Source: Halobacillus litoralis (GTDB lineage Bacteria > Bacillota > Bacilli > Bacillales > Halobacillaceae). Taken from it: 64,000 nucleotides of DNA. This document shows positions 8,503-16,923 of this stretch, one piece after another. Location of the stretch: positions 146,284 through 210,283 of the forward strand of contig NZ_WMEW01000006.1 in assembly GCF_009856355.1 (NCBI RefSeq). The letters are read 5' to 3'. Each line of letters opens with the position of its first letter. Position 1 is the first letter of the stretch. Both the position numbers and the translations under genes were made by a program. Under the pieces are notes generated by a model, which had not been told where the DNA came from, made no database searches, and worked only from the letters and a program-made list of their open reading frames with translations.

Positions 8503-9306
8503 ATGCTGACGAAAACATCGTTTCAAGGAAAGCTTAGCAAAACAGAAAATCTGTTCATCCCGTTCGTCGTAGCGGGAGATCCTTCTCCGGAATATACGAT
8601 TGAATTTGCGCTGAGGCTGCAGGAGCAGGGCGCCGACGTTCTTGAACTCGGCGTTCCTTATTCCGACCCGCTTGCGGACGGCCCGACCATTCAGCGGGCA
8701 GCCAAACGTGCGCTGAACGCAGGGATGTCGCTGAGAAAAGCGATTCAGCTTGTCCCGGAACTCCGCAGGCACGGAGTGGAGATTCCCGTTGTGATCTTCA
8801 CGTACTACAACCCTGTCCTGCAGATCGGCCACCAGGACTTCTTCAACCTGCTTGAAGAAAACGGGGCGGAGGGCGTGCTGATTCCAGACCTTCCATTTGA
8901 GGAAAGTGAAGAAATACGCAGCATGGCCCTTGAAAAAGACGTGGAATTCATTTCTCTCGTGGCACCGAATTCGGACACACGGATACAGCAGATTGCAGAG
9001 CACGCCCGCGGTTTCCTCTACTGCGTCTCCTCCCTGGGGGTTACGGGGGGAAGCAGCGGGATGTCCGCAGAAGCTTTATCCTTCATTAAAAAAGTGAAGG
9101 AGCACAGCCAGGTTCCTGTGGCCGTCGGCTTTGGAATTTCTACCAATGAAGACGTCAAGCTTGTTCGTGAACATGCCGATGGTGTCATTATCGGAAGTAA
9201 GATCATCCGGCTTATCGAAGATGAGCTTGAGGTTATTGAAAAGGGTCAGAAGGAAGAGGCACTGGAAAGCTTTACGAAAGGCATTCAGGAACTCGTCAGA
9301 GATTGA
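8503..9306 (+). CDS. trpA: Tryptophan synthase alpha subunit
   Basis: TrpA cleaves indole-3-glycerol phosphate and passes indole to TrpB. The 267-residue barrel has the catalytic glutamate and aspartate motif LELGVPYSDPLADGP, the loop VLIPDLPFEES, the phosphate-binding SSLGVTGG and GFGIS, and GVIIGSKII near the end. It follows trpB by 2 bases. Its last codons already belong to the second TRAP triplet cluster that controls the next gene. Confidence 0.97.
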   Translation: MLTKTSFQGKLSKTENLFIPFVVAGDPSPEYTIEFALRLQEQGADVLELGVPYSDPLADGPTIQRAAKRALNAGMSLRKAIQLVPELRRHGVEIPVVIFTYYNPVLQIGHQDFFNLLEENGAEGVLIPDLPFEESEEIRSMALEKDVEFISLVAPNSDTRIQQIAEHARGFLYCVSSLGVTGGSSGMSAEALSFIKKVKEHSQVPVAVGFGISTNEDVKLVREHADGVIIGSKIIRLIEDELEVIEKGQKEEALESFTKGIQELVRD

Positions 9307-9337
9307 GATAGATCGAGCAGAGAGGAGATGAGCAGAG
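9299..9337 (+). promoter_or_regulatory. TRAP binding site over the trpG ribosome-binding site
   Basis: GAG or TAG triplets at 9299, 9305, 9309, 9315, 9320, 9325, 9330 and 9335 are separated mostly by 2-3 bases, with one 1-base gap. They cover the end of trpA, the GAGGAG Shine-Dalgarno and the GTG start codon at 9337. In B. subtilis TRAP blocks translation of pabA (trpG) by binding a similar cluster over its start region. Confidence 0.85.
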
Positions 9338-9918
9338 TGATTTATATGATCGACCACTATGATTCATTCACGTACAACCTCGTCCAGTACCTGGGCGAGC
9401 TCGGTAAAGAGGTCGTTGTCCGCAGAAACGACGAAGCATCGATTGAAGAAATTGAACAGCTGGATCCGGAGCTGATATTCCTGTCACCCGGACCGTGCTC
9501 TCCGGATGAGACGGGGGTAACCCTTGAAGTCATCGATCATTTTAAAACGAAGACACCGATTTTCGGAGTCTGCCTCGGTCATCAGTCGATCGCCCAGGTA
9601 TTCGGTGGAAATGTCATCCGGGCGGAACGCTTGATGCACGGCAAGTCCTCCCGCGTCTTTCACGACGGGCGGGGCATTTATGAGGGATTGAATAATCCAA
9701 TGGAAGCGATGCGTTATCACTCCCTGATTGTCGAACTGGATTCCCTTCCTGATTGTTTCGAAATCAGCTCCACCACTGTGGAAGGTGAAATCATGGGCAT
9801 CCGCCATCTGGAATATCCCGTGGAAGGTGTGCAGTTCCATCCCGAATCCATCGGTACGAATGATGGCATGCAGCTTCTTAAAAATGTCATCGAACAGCGG
9901 ATGAAAGCTTTATTATAA
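9337..9918 (+). CDS. trpG: Glutamine amidotransferase of anthranilate / aminodeoxychorismate synthase
   Basis: The class I amidotransferase supplies ammonia to TrpE and, in Bacillus, also to PabB. The catalytic cysteine is in GVCLGHQ, and the histidine and glutamate are in VQFHPES; MIDHYDSFTYNLVQYLGELG is the typical N-terminus. I prefer the GTG at 9337 (MIYMIDHYDSFTYN, 193 residues), which lies 9 bases after GGAG and matches the family N-terminus. The ATG at 9328 directly abuts the Shine-Dalgarno. In B. subtilis this gene (pabA) is in the folate operon; here it ends the trp operon. Confidence 0.93.
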   Translation: MIYMIDHYDSFTYNLVQYLGELGKEVVVRRNDEASIEEIEQLDPELIFLSPGPCSPDETGVTLEVIDHFKTKTPIFGVCLGHQSIAQVFGGNVIRAERLMHGKSSRVFHDGRGIYEGLNNPMEAMRYHSLIVELDSLPDCFEISSTTVEGEIMGIRHLEYPVEGVQFHPESIGTNDGMQLLKNVIEQRMKALL

Positions 9919-9926
9919 TAAAGAGG

Positions 9927-9958
9927 AAAGCCGGTATGCCCATTCATACCGGCTTTTT
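9927..9958 (+). terminator. Rho-independent terminator of the trp operon
   Basis: A 12-bp stem (9927-9938 with 9945-9956) around a 6-base loop ends in a run of T. Confidence 0.92.
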
Positions 9959-9960
9959 AT

Positions 9961-10275
9961 TTGGGACTATAGAACTAATTTTACTACAAAATTCTGTCGC
10001 TGTTTTCCTTTTTTAACTGAAATTTCATAACAAAAAGACAACTTTTAGAGAAGGTGTCCTTAACCGGCTCATCAAAGATTGTGAAATATGAAACAAGAGG
10101 CCGAACCCCTGAAAACAACGGTTTTTTCACGGGGTATAATGCGTTTTCACAAACGATGAAACTATGTTAGGTTATATAGTGTTGTGTTAGACGGGCAGTC
10201 ACCGGCCGGTGGATAAATCTTCATATGCTCTAAGAAATCCAGCAGTAAAAAACATCAGGAGATGATTCAGTCAGT
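9961..10275 (+). promoter_or_regulatory. Intergenic region with inverted repeat and -10 element before the symporter gene
   Basis: No gene is visible in these 315 bases. CCCCTGAAAA (10106-10115) and TTTTCACGGGG (10124-10134) form an interrupted inverted repeat that directly abuts TATAAT at 10135-10140. No convincing -35 box matches this -10, so an activator or repressor acting at the inverted repeat is possible. A weak AGGAG lies 14 bases before the symporter ATG. Confidence 0.4.
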
Positions 10276-11688
10276 ATGGAATTGCAACAAGATCCAACTT
10301 TACTATGGTTTATTGCTATATACGGGATTGTAATGATCGGCATCGGTGTATTCATGTCGAAGAAAGTATCTGGAAGTGAGGACTTCGTCCTTGCCGGTAA
10401 AAGTCTGGGACCTTTTGTCCTTATGGGTACCCTTCTCGCTACGTGGACAGGAAGTGGAAGTATATCCGGTGGAGAGACGTCCATGGCGTTTTCTTACGGT
10501 ATTCTGCCTTCCTTGATGATGATGCTCCCAACGTTGGTCGGAATTATTATTCTTTATGTCGTAGCTCCTAAAATCCGTGCCTACGGGAAATTTACCGTCT
10601 CAGGAATTTTGGAAGCGAAATACGGACGAACGTCCCGAAACCTTGCGAGTGTCATTATCATCCTGGCTTATGTCGGGATCGTATCCTATCAGATGAAAGG
10701 CTTCGGCTTTATCTTGAACTTGACGACGGGAATGACCGTCCAGGCAGGAACAATCATCGGTGCAGGAATGATTATTTTCCTTGCCATGATTGGCGGACTG
10801 CGTTCCGTTTCCCAAACAGATGCCATCAGTGGTTTCTTGATGGTGGGTGGTCTGATTGTGACCGTTCCTACGATCATCATGGTTGCCGGCGGGTGGAGTG
10901 AAATCGTCGCCAATGTTCCGGAAAGCCACATGACATCAACGGGCGGATTGACGACCGTGCAGATGATCGGTTATCTGCTGCCTTCGTTATTCCTTCTGCT
11001 TGGTGACCAGAACATGTACCAGCGACTCGCCTCATCCAAAGGGGACAAGTCAGCCAAACGGGCTCAAATAGGCTGGTTGATCGCGATGCTGATCATTTCG
11101 CCGTCCATTTCCATCATCGCCTTTGCCTCCCGTTCCTTATTCCCGGACATTGATCCCGGAATGGCCCTTATGGCTACGACCGTAGCTATGCCTATGGCCA
11201 TCGGCGGCGTTCTTCTGGCAGCTGCAGCGTCCTTTATCATTACGACCGGAAACTCGTATCTTCTGTCGGCAGCGACCAACTTAACGTACGACTTGTACGG
11301 CAAGTATGTGAATAAAGACGCCTCCGATAAGAAGCTGCTCACGATGACGCGGATCTTTATCGCAGCCCTTGGATTGTTTGCTTATATTATCATCAGTTAT
11401 TTCCCAACCGTGCTGAGTGTACAGATGTACGCTTATACCGTGTACGGTGCCGGATTGACGCCGGCTGTCCTCGCCGTTTTCTTCTGGAAACGCGTAAACG
11501 CAGCAGGCGGCGTATCTTCCATGGTTGCTGGTGTTGTCACAACACTTGTATGGGAGATCGTCCTGCAGAAGCCGTTTGACGTCAACAGTGTCGTGATTGC
11601 GGTCCCTGTAGCCGTTCTCGTCCTCATTATCGTTACCCTTGTAACGTCTAATAAAGGAGAGGCTGCCGCAGACGTGCGTGCATCCTAA
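10276..11688 (+). CDS. Sodium:solute symporter (SSS/SLC5 family)
   Basis: A 470-residue membrane protein of the sodium:solute symporter family. It begins with a TM helix, then KKVSGSEDFVLAGKSLGPF, the hallmark entry to helix 2, and GTLLATWTGSGSISGGETSMAF; later come GGLRSVSQTDAISGFLM and the LLGDQNMYQRLASSKG loop. Roughly 12-13 hydrophobic segments are visible. The closest recognised members import organic solutes such as amino acids, pantothenate or osmolytes, but nothing in the sequence fixes the substrate. It is a single-gene unit, followed by a terminator hairpin that appears twice around a repeat element. Confidence 0.88.
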   Translation: MELQQDPTLLWFIAIYGIVMIGIGVFMSKKVSGSEDFVLAGKSLGPFVLMGTLLATWTGSGSISGGETSMAFSYGILPSLMMMLPTLVGIIILYVVAPKIRAYGKFTVSGILEAKYGRTSRNLASVIIILAYVGIVSYQMKGFGFILNLTTGMTVQAGTIIGAGMIIFLAMIGGLRSVSQTDAISGFLMVGGLIVTVPTIIMVAGGWSEIVANVPESHMTSTGGLTTVQMIGYLLPSLFLLLGDQNMYQRLASSKGDKSAKRAQIGWLIAMLIISPSISIIAFASRSLFPDIDPGMALMATTVAMPMAIGGVLLAAAASFIITTGNSYLLSAATNLTYDLYGKYVNKDASDKKLLTMTRIFIAALGLFAYIIISYFPTVLSVQMYAYTVYGAGLTPAVLAVFFWKRVNAAGGVSSMVAGVVTTLVWEIVLQKPFDVNSVVIAVPVAVLVLIIVTLVTSNKGEAAADVRAS

Positions 11689-11693
11689 TTCAA

Positions 11694-11725
11694 GAAGACC
11701 TTCTGATTGTAATCAGAAGGTCTTC
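11694..11725 (+). terminator. Terminator-like hairpin, left copy
   Basis: A 15-bp stem (11694-11708 with 11711-11725) follows the symporter stop codon. It lacks a T run and is followed directly by CTGTAGA, the left end of a repeat element. An almost identical hairpin with a T run lies at 11890-11921. Confidence 0.75.
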
Positions 11726-11889
11726 ATGCTGTAGAAAAAAATACAGCTTTTCGTATGTCACGTGGTCACGTTCCGCTTATCGTGGATGTCTGCCGCGGGC
11801 ACGGCCCCAGTAGATCTTCGACTCGCGCTGTTCCCACAGGCCTCACCACCGAACGCTCCTCGTACCAACTATAGGCCATATGCGAACGG
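11726..11889 (+). repeat. Hairpin-repeat element, copy A (shortest form)
   Basis: About 164 bp between two copies of the symporter terminator hairpin. It starts with the conserved CTGTAGA end and contains the repeat core at about 11765-11866 (CTGCCGCGGGCACGGCC ... TCACCACCGAACGCTC), but here with the central ACTTGGTCAA/TTGACCAAGT part lost. It encodes nothing. Related cores lie at about 14703, 22027, 24019, 30170, 31279, 36183, 47299 and 48598. Confidence 0.75.
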
Positions 11890-11924
11890 AAAGACCTTCT
11901 GATCTTAATCAGAAGGTCTTTTTT
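11890..11924 (+). terminator. Terminator hairpin, right copy with T run
   Basis: A 14-bp stem (11890-11903 with 11908-11921) and a T run. It repeats the hairpin at 11694-11725 except for the loop and the terminal base pair. Confidence 0.85.
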
Positions 11925-11945
11925 GAATTTTTTTGTCAAAAAGTA

Positions 11946-11974
11946 TTGATAAAGAAATACGGACATGCTATTAT
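11946..11974 (+). promoter_or_regulatory. Promoter of the tRNA-Ala gene
   Basis: TTGATA (11946-11951) and TATTAT (11969-11974) are 17 bases apart, and the tRNA begins 22 bases further on. Confidence 0.75.
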
Positions 11975-11996
11975 CATACTTGTCTTCAATAAATAC

Positions 11997-12069
11997 GGGG
12001 CATTAGCTCAGCTGGGAGAGCGCTACACTGGCAGTGTAGAGGTCAGCGGTTCGAGCCCGCTATGCTCCA
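11997..12069 (+). tRNA. tRNA-Ala (anticodon GGC)
   Basis: A complete 73-base cloverleaf. The acceptor GGGGCAT pairs with ATGCTCC, the D-arm is GCTCAGCTGGGAGAGC, the anticodon arm CTACA/TGTAG encloses CTGGCAG with anticodon GGC, and the T-arm contains GGTTCGAGCCC. A discriminator A follows, and the 3' CCA is not encoded. It stands alone with its own promoter and terminator. Confidence 0.95.
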
Positions 12070-12085
12070 CTTATAAGGTATGATT

Positions 12086-12119
12086 AAAACCCTTCTTACA
12101 GTAGTAAGAAGGGTTTTTT
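12086..12119 (+). terminator. Terminator after tRNA-Ala
   Basis: AAACCCTTCTTAC pairs with GTAAGAAGGGTTT around a 4-base loop, followed by a T run. Confidence 0.9.
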
Positions 12120-12177
12120 GTTTGAAAATGTAGAATTTAGGAAAAAGAACTTTAATCTAACAAATTGGGGTGACAGC

Positions 12178-13437
12178 ATGGGAAAAAGGAAAGTGAAAAA
12201 CAGATGGCTCATTGCCTTATGTGCCGTCGGCATTCATATTTCTATCGGTTCGGTCTATGCGTGGAGTAATTTCACAGGACCGTTGAGTGAAGAGTTTGGC
12301 TGGTCGGCCAGCCAGGTGCAGTTTACGTTTAGTGTCGCTATCTTATTTCTAGGTTTATCTGCTGCTTTTCTTGGCTGGTTTGTAGAAAAATACGGTCCGC
12401 GGGTGGCGGGGATAACAGCGGCTGTATTCTTCGGCATCGGAGTCGCGGGATCAGGGATTGCGGTACAGGCCGGATCGCTCTGGCTGCTGTACTTTTTTTA
12501 TGGGGTTCTTGGTGGGATCGGTCTTGGAGTGGGCTATATCGCACCGGTATCCACCCTTGTGAAATGGTTCCCGGACCGTCGTGGACTGGCGACCGGTATG
12601 GCGATTATGGGCTTTGGCTTCGCCGCTGCGATTGCCAGTCCGCTGATGAACTTTTTTATCAATCAGACAGGCATTGCCGCAACCTTCTACATTCTCGGAG
12701 TCTCCTATTTTGTCGTTATGATTGGTTCTTCCCTTTATCTGTCCCGTCCGCCGGAGGACTGGGTTCCGGAAGGCTACGATCCGGAGGAACAGGAATCTTC
12801 GGATAAACAGGATCTTGCCAATATGCGGGCGAAGGAAGCGGTCAAGACGAAGCGTTTTTATTACTTATGGGTGATGCTCTTCATCAATGTGACGTGCGGG
12901 ATCGCCGTCATCTCCGCCGCCAAGCCGCTGCTTGAGGAAAGTGTCGGTGTAGCAGCTGGGACAGCAGCAACCCTTGTGGGTGTGATGGGGATCTTTAACG
13001 GTCTCGGCCGGATCGGCTGGGCGAGTGCGTCGGACTATATCGGGCGCGGAAATACGTATCTAGCATTTTTCGTTCTGCAGATTGGTCTTTTCCTGATTGT
13101 GCCTTATACATCCATTACATGGGTGTTCGTCGTGGCGTTTTCCATCATTTACACTTGCTACGGTGGAGGATTCGCAGCAATGCCGGCCTTTATCGGCGAC
13201 TTGTTCGGAACGAAGGAGCTTGGTGCCATTCACGGGTACATTTTGACCGCGTGGGCAGCTGCGGGACTTGCCGGACCTGTGTTTGCAGCATGGATGAAGG
13301 ATACGACAGGCAGTTATGAGAACAGCTTGATCTACTTTGCCGGGTTGTTTGTGATCGCCCTCGTCGTTTCAATCTTAACGAAGCGTGACGAAAAACAGAA
13401 ACGCCAAGCGCTGAAGGCAGAATCACGTACAGCGTAA
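12178..13437 (+). CDS. MFS transporter, oxalate/formate antiporter (OFA) family
   Basis: A 419-residue major facilitator with 12 predicted helices. The opening RWLIALCAVGIHISIGSVYAW followed by FGWSASQVQFTF, and the later VGYIAPVSTLVKWFPDRRGLATG, are typical of OFA-family carriers such as YhjX. A central charged loop (PEGYDPEEQESSDKQDL) separates the two halves. I chose the ATG at 12178 because GGGGTGA lies 5 bases upstream; the earlier in-frame ATG at 12118 lies within the tRNA terminator. The substrate cannot be read from sequence; organic-acid exchange is the family expectation. Confidence 0.85.
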   Translation: MGKRKVKNRWLIALCAVGIHISIGSVYAWSNFTGPLSEEFGWSASQVQFTFSVAILFLGLSAAFLGWFVEKYGPRVAGITAAVFFGIGVAGSGIAVQAGSLWLLYFFYGVLGGIGLGVGYIAPVSTLVKWFPDRRGLATGMAIMGFGFAAAIASPLMNFFINQTGIAATFYILGVSYFVVMIGSSLYLSRPPEDWVPEGYDPEEQESSDKQDLANMRAKEAVKTKRFYYLWVMLFINVTCGIAVISAAKPLLEESVGVAAGTAATLVGVMGIFNGLGRIGWASASDYIGRGNTYLAFFVLQIGLFLIVPYTSITWVFVVAFSIIYTCYGGGFAAMPAFIGDLFGTKELGAIHGYILTAWAAAGLAGPVFAAWMKDTTGSYENSLIYFAGLFVIALVVSILTKRDEKQKRQALKAESRTA

Positions 13438-13443
13438 TAGAGA

Positions 13444-13481
13444 GGAAACCTGGAGACTCATTCTCCGGGTTTCCTTTTTTT
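13444..13481 (+). terminator. Terminator after the MFS gene
   Basis: GGAAACCTGGAGA pairs with TTCTCCGGGTTTCC, followed by seven T. Confidence 0.9.
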
Positions 13482-13536
13482 AGTGGGAGGCGTAGAATGG
13501 GATTCATATATAGATAGGTAAGGGGAGGAGAGCAGG

Positions 13537-14490
13537 ATGATTCAGAGGTTGAACCGGCTGCTGCAGAAGCTGATGCCCTGCATCACACCTGGAGCTGTCG
13601 TTTTCGGTGTGATTTTCGCCAGGTGGCTTGAACCGCTTGTTTTTCTTGTACCATGGATCTTTGCTGTCATGACCTTTGCCGGCAGTCTTGGTTCCAATTT
13701 TACAGATTTGAGAAAGGTGCTGCGTCACCCTTTAGGGTTAATTATCTGTCTCCTCGTTTTACATATTCTCATGCCTGTCATAGCCCTTGGAACAGGAACG
13801 TTATTTTTCAGCGGGGATGTGAACACAACCATCGGGCTTGTTTTATCCTTTGTCATTCCAACCGGGATTACGTCGCTGATCTGGGTATCGATCTATAAAG
13901 GAAATGTCGTGCTTACGCTGTCGATTATTCTGGTCGACACGATGCTTGCTCCATTTATCGTTCCGATCGTCATGAAACTGCTTGTCGGGAATGCGGTGGA
14001 AATGGATGCGCTGGCGATTATGATGGGGCTGCTCTGGATGATTGTGATCCCGTCCATAGCCGGGATGTGTGTGAATCAGTGGGGAAAAAGGGAGTGGACG
14101 GAGCGTTTGGAGAGGAGCCTGGCTCCGACAACCAAACTTGGCATTGCTTCTGTCGTGATGATCAACAGTTCAGCGGTCGCTCCTTACTTGAAGGAAATGA
14201 ACGGAAAGCTGGCAGCGACAGCGCTGACGGTGTTCCTTCTGGCTGTCCTGGCCTACACGCTCGGCTTCTGGTCGGCAAAGCTTGCGAAGCTGGAAAACGA
14301 AAGTGTCCTATCGCTCACGTTCAACAGCGGTATGCGCAACATAAGTGGAGGAGCCGTGATTGCGATCACCTATTTTCCAGCGGCGGCCGCTGTGCCGGTC
14401 ATCGTCGGGATGCTGTTTCAGCAGGTGCTTGCTTCCTTTGCCGGTAAGTTTTTCGAAAAGCGGACGGTACGGGTGAAAGAGGCCGGTTAA
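13537..14490 (+). CDS. Bile acid:sodium symporter (BASS) family transporter
   Basis: A 317-residue protein with about 9-10 membrane helices. The FAGSLGSNFTDLRKVLRHPLG segment, the crossover-type SFVIPTGITSLIWVSIYKGN and the late FNSGMRNISGGAVIAITYFPAAAAVPVI are the diagnostic stretches of the BASS/SLC10 fold. Bacterial members move organic anions, often 2-keto acids, with sodium. AGGGGAGGAG lies shortly before the ATG. It is a single gene, and its terminator appears to have been split by the IS-like element at about 14630-15000. Confidence 0.8.
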   Translation: MIQRLNRLLQKLMPCITPGAVVFGVIFARWLEPLVFLVPWIFAVMTFAGSLGSNFTDLRKVLRHPLGLIICLLVLHILMPVIALGTGTLFFSGDVNTTIGLVLSFVIPTGITSLIWVSIYKGNVVLTLSIILVDTMLAPFIVPIVMKLLVGNAVEMDALAIMMGLLWMIVIPSIAGMCVNQWGKREWTERLERSLAPTTKLGIASVVMINSSAVAPYLKEMNGKLAATALTVFLLAVLAYTLGFWSAKLAKLENESVLSLTFNSGMRNISGGAVIAITYFPAAAAVPVIVGMLFQQVLASFAGKFFEKRTVRVKEAG

Positions 14491-14609
14491 TCGATATCAT
14501 GCAGATTCGGCTGGTATATTCGGAAAAAAGTTGATATCTCACTAATATGGATCGTTATATTCAAGAAAAGACCGATATATCTATCGGATTGACCGATATC
14601 CGGTGCTAG

Positions 14610-15013
14610 GAACACGAAAAAAGCGTCCGCTTCGTCAGGAGACTACTGAGAAACTCCTTCCTATCAAGAGAAGGGGTTAAAGGTGGTTGTTGCTTCTCAC
14701 GAATCGCTTGTCGATGGATGCCTGCCGCGGGCACGGCATCAGCTGACTTGGTCAAGAAGATCATTTGACCAAGTGGATCTTCGGCTCGCGCTGTTCCCGC
14801 AGGTGTCACCATCGAACGCTCATCGTGGAATCAACGGTGTCCCATCTAAAAAGAGTGATTTTCTTTAATTTATAAATCAAAGAAAATCACTCTTTTTTAT
14901 TATACGATGAAAAGAATACATAAAAGTTAGGGATTCCATGTTAGATCGTCAATCATCCATACCTTTCACAAATTCTCAGTTTTTCAGTAGCCTTCTTCGT
15001 TAGCGGACGCTTG
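14610..15013. mobile_element. IS1182-type remnant inserted in a terminator loop, with hairpin repeat
   Basis: Terminator arms AAGCGTCCGCT (left, about 14610) and AGCGGACGCTT (right, about 15002-15012) flank the insert, so the element sits in the loop; TTCGTCAG and TTCGTTAG are the probable target duplication. Ends are inverted: GACTACTGAGAAACT on the left, and AGTTTTTCAGTAGCC at about 14981 on the right. Inside are the hairpin repeat core (about 14703-14826), a stem of AAAGAGTGATTTTCT and its complement (about 14849-14898), and a stub of the transposase start (ATGTTAGATCGTCA at about 14938). The element at 35510-36370 has the same parts in inverse orientation plus more transposase. Confidence 0.75.
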
Positions 15014-15015
15014 TT

Positions 15016-15747
15016 TTATACGCCTCGTTTGTTTCCCCAGACGAGGGCGTGCACCTGAGGCAGCACACGTACATGATTCAGGTTTTTAGAGGCCGTTACC
15101 TTGTCGATCAGCCATTCATACTGATCAAGCAGGTGGGAAGCCAGGCTGCCCGGCTTTTCTTCAACAAGGTCATCATTGCCGACCTGTAAAAAGAAGGGGA
15201 CGTCCGGGTACCGCTGATGCACGGTTTCCGCATACGTCAGATCCTCATCGTTGAAAATAACGACCTTCAGACTGACATGCGAGGAGCGCCCCTGCTCCTG
15301 AAGCCTCTGGATGATGTCATCGAGCACGTCCCAGTTTGTCGTCATCAGCGAGCTCGGCGGTTTTGGTGAAATCGTTAAATCATCGATATCAACAAACCAG
15401 TCCTGCCACCGGCTTCCCTGCGTTTCAAGGGCCACTTCAATGCCGCGTTCGTGCAGCGGCTGAATAAGCTCATGCAGACTTTTCAAAAGGGCGGGGTTTC
15501 CACCGGAGATGGTGACGTGATCAAATCGGTCGCCGCCTTCTTCTATCAGTCTGTCGATGATGTCATCGGCTGTCAGGCGTTCGATATCCTCTTTGGCACT
15601 GCCGTCCCACGTGAAGGCGGAGTCGCACCAGGCGCAGCTGTAATCACAGCCGGCTGTCCGGACGAACATTGTTTTCCGGCCGACGACCATCCCTTCGCCC
15701 TGGATGGTCGGTCCGAAAATTTCGAGCACAGGGAACTTATGCATCAT
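15016..15747 (-). CDS. queE: 7-carboxy-7-deazaguanine synthase
   Basis: QueE is a radical SAM enzyme that contracts CPH4 to 7-carboxy-7-deazaguanine in preQ0 synthesis. The 243-residue protein has the CxxxCxxC cluster motif in AGCDYSCAWCDSAF (from about residue 32), TISGGNPAL for SAM binding and LETQGS. It overlaps queD by 11 bases, with GGGGAG upstream. It is the last gene of queCDE; the usual fourth gene, queF, does not follow, and an IS-like remnant lies there instead. Confidence 0.95.
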   Translation of the reverse strand: MMHKFPVLEIFGPTIQGEGMVVGRKTMFVRTAGCDYSCAWCDSAFTWDGSAKEDIERLTADDIIDRLIEEGGDRFDHVTISGGNPALLKSLHELIQPLHERGIEVALETQGSRWQDWFVDIDDLTISPKPPSSLMTTNWDVLDDIIQRLQEQGRSSHVSLKVVIFNDEDLTYAETVHQRYPDVPFFLQVGNDDLVEEKPGSLASHLLDQYEWLIDKVTASKNLNHVRVLPQVHALVWGNKRGV

Positions 15748-16210
15748 TCATCCACTCCCCTCGTGCTTCCGCATAACTTGTCGGCGTTTCATACAGCTTT
15801 ACAAATTCAACGCGGTAATCATTCGGGTAGGAACGAAGCGACTCCTGCATTTTTTCATAAATCCAGACGACCATGTTCTCCGCCGTTGTATTCATCTGCG
15901 GAAGGGTATCGTTCAAGTATCTGTGATCGAGGTGGATTTCAATTTCATCCTTCCAGATTTTCTTGATATCTCCGAAGTCAATCACAAGGCCGATCTCATC
16001 CGTATAGCCGCTGATACCGAAGATGACTTTGTACGTGTGGCCGTGAAGGTTTTTACATTTCCCTTCATAACAGTGCAGGTGGTGGGCAGCGTCGAACGTG
16101 AACTCCTTGCTGACCATCACCCGCTTCTGGTGGTATTTCAACTCATGGCGCTTAATATCTTCATCGATTTTCTGCAGGTTTTCCACAATTGTAAATCCGT
16201 ACATCGTCAC
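15737..16210 (-). CDS. queD: 6-carboxy-5,6,7,8-tetrahydropterin synthase
   Basis: QueD makes CPH4 from dihydroneopterin triphosphate. The 157-residue protein has the zinc histidines in FDAAHHLH and NLHGHTY, the catalytic cysteine in GKCKNLHGH, and DFGDIK and LDHRYLND typical of the PTPS fold. The start overlaps the queC stop by 4 bases. It is somewhat longer at the N-terminus than minimal QueD proteins, as in the Bacillus group. Confidence 0.94.
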   Translation of the reverse strand: MTMYGFTIVENLQKIDEDIKRHELKYHQKRVMVSKEFTFDAAHHLHCYEGKCKNLHGHTYKVIFGISGYTDEIGLVIDFGDIKKIWKDEIEIHLDHRYLNDTLPQMNTTAENMVVWIYEKMQESLRSYPNDYRVEFVKLYETPTSYAEARGEWMNDA

Positions 16211-16869
16211 GCCTCCTTCCGCTTAGTGAGGTAATTTTCAAGTCCCTGTCTGCGCAGCTGGCAGGCCGGGCACTCTCCGCATCCGTCACCACGGACACCG
16301 TTATAGCAGGTGAGTGTTTTTTCGCGTACGTAGGAAAAGGCGTCCAGGTCATCGGCCATTTTCCACGTCTGCGCTTTATCCAGCCACATGAGCGGGGTAT
16401 GGATGACGAATTCATCGTCCATCGACAGGTTAAGGGAAACGTTCAACGATTTAACAAACACATCGCGGCAGTCGGGATACCCGCTGAAGTCCGTTTCACA
16501 TACACCAGTAATAATGTGCTTGGCACCAATCTGACGTGCGAGAATGGTAGCGAAAGATAGGAAAAGAAGATTTCTTCCTGGTACGAACGTGGAAGGAAGT
16601 TCTCCGTCTTCTCCGTCCTTCACTTCGATATCGTCCCGGGTCAGAGCGTTTGGTGCAAGCTGATTTAACAGAGACATGTCGAGCACATGCTGTCGGACAC
16701 CCAGGTCTCCGGCGATCTCCTCTGCCACTTCGATTTCCTGTTTATGACGCTGATTATAGTCAAAAGTGACCACTTCCACGTGATCAAACTGTTCTAAAGC
16801 CCAGAAAAGGCAGGTCGTGCTGTCTTGCCCGCCGCTGAACACGACGACGGCTTTCTTATTTTTTTCCAT
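16207..16869 (-). CDS. queC: 7-cyano-7-deazaguanine synthase
   Basis: QueC converts 7-carboxy-7-deazaguanine to preQ0 with ATP and ammonia. The 220-residue protein shows the PP-loop FSGGQDSTT (about residues 11-19) and the zinc site with four cysteines in [19 protein letters not shown] near the C-terminus. A GGAGAATT Shine-Dalgarno precedes the start. It is the first gene of the operon and lies directly behind the preQ1-I riboswitch. Confidence 0.96.
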   Translation of the reverse strand: MEKNKKAVVVFSGGQDSTTCLFWALEQFDHVEVVTFDYNQRHKQEIEVAEEIAGDLGVRQHVLDMSLLNQLAPNALTRDDIEVKDGEDGELPSTFVPGRNLLFLSFATILARQIGAKHIITGVCETDFSGYPDCRDVFVKSLNVSLNLSMDDEFVIHTPLMWLDKAQTWKMADDLDAFSYVREKTLTCYNGVRGDGCGECPACQLRRQGLENYLTKRKEA

Positions 16870-16923
16870 AAAAAAATTCTCCTTTCAATCATGAAAAAGA
16901 GAATTCTACACACCCAAAACCAT

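Noticed and set aside
14606..14812. Open frame encoding a peptide starting MVTPAGTARAEDPLGQ
   Set aside because: The same peptide appears at 36195-36449 and, in pieces, at other repeat copies. It results from the hairpin repeat and has no ribosome site.
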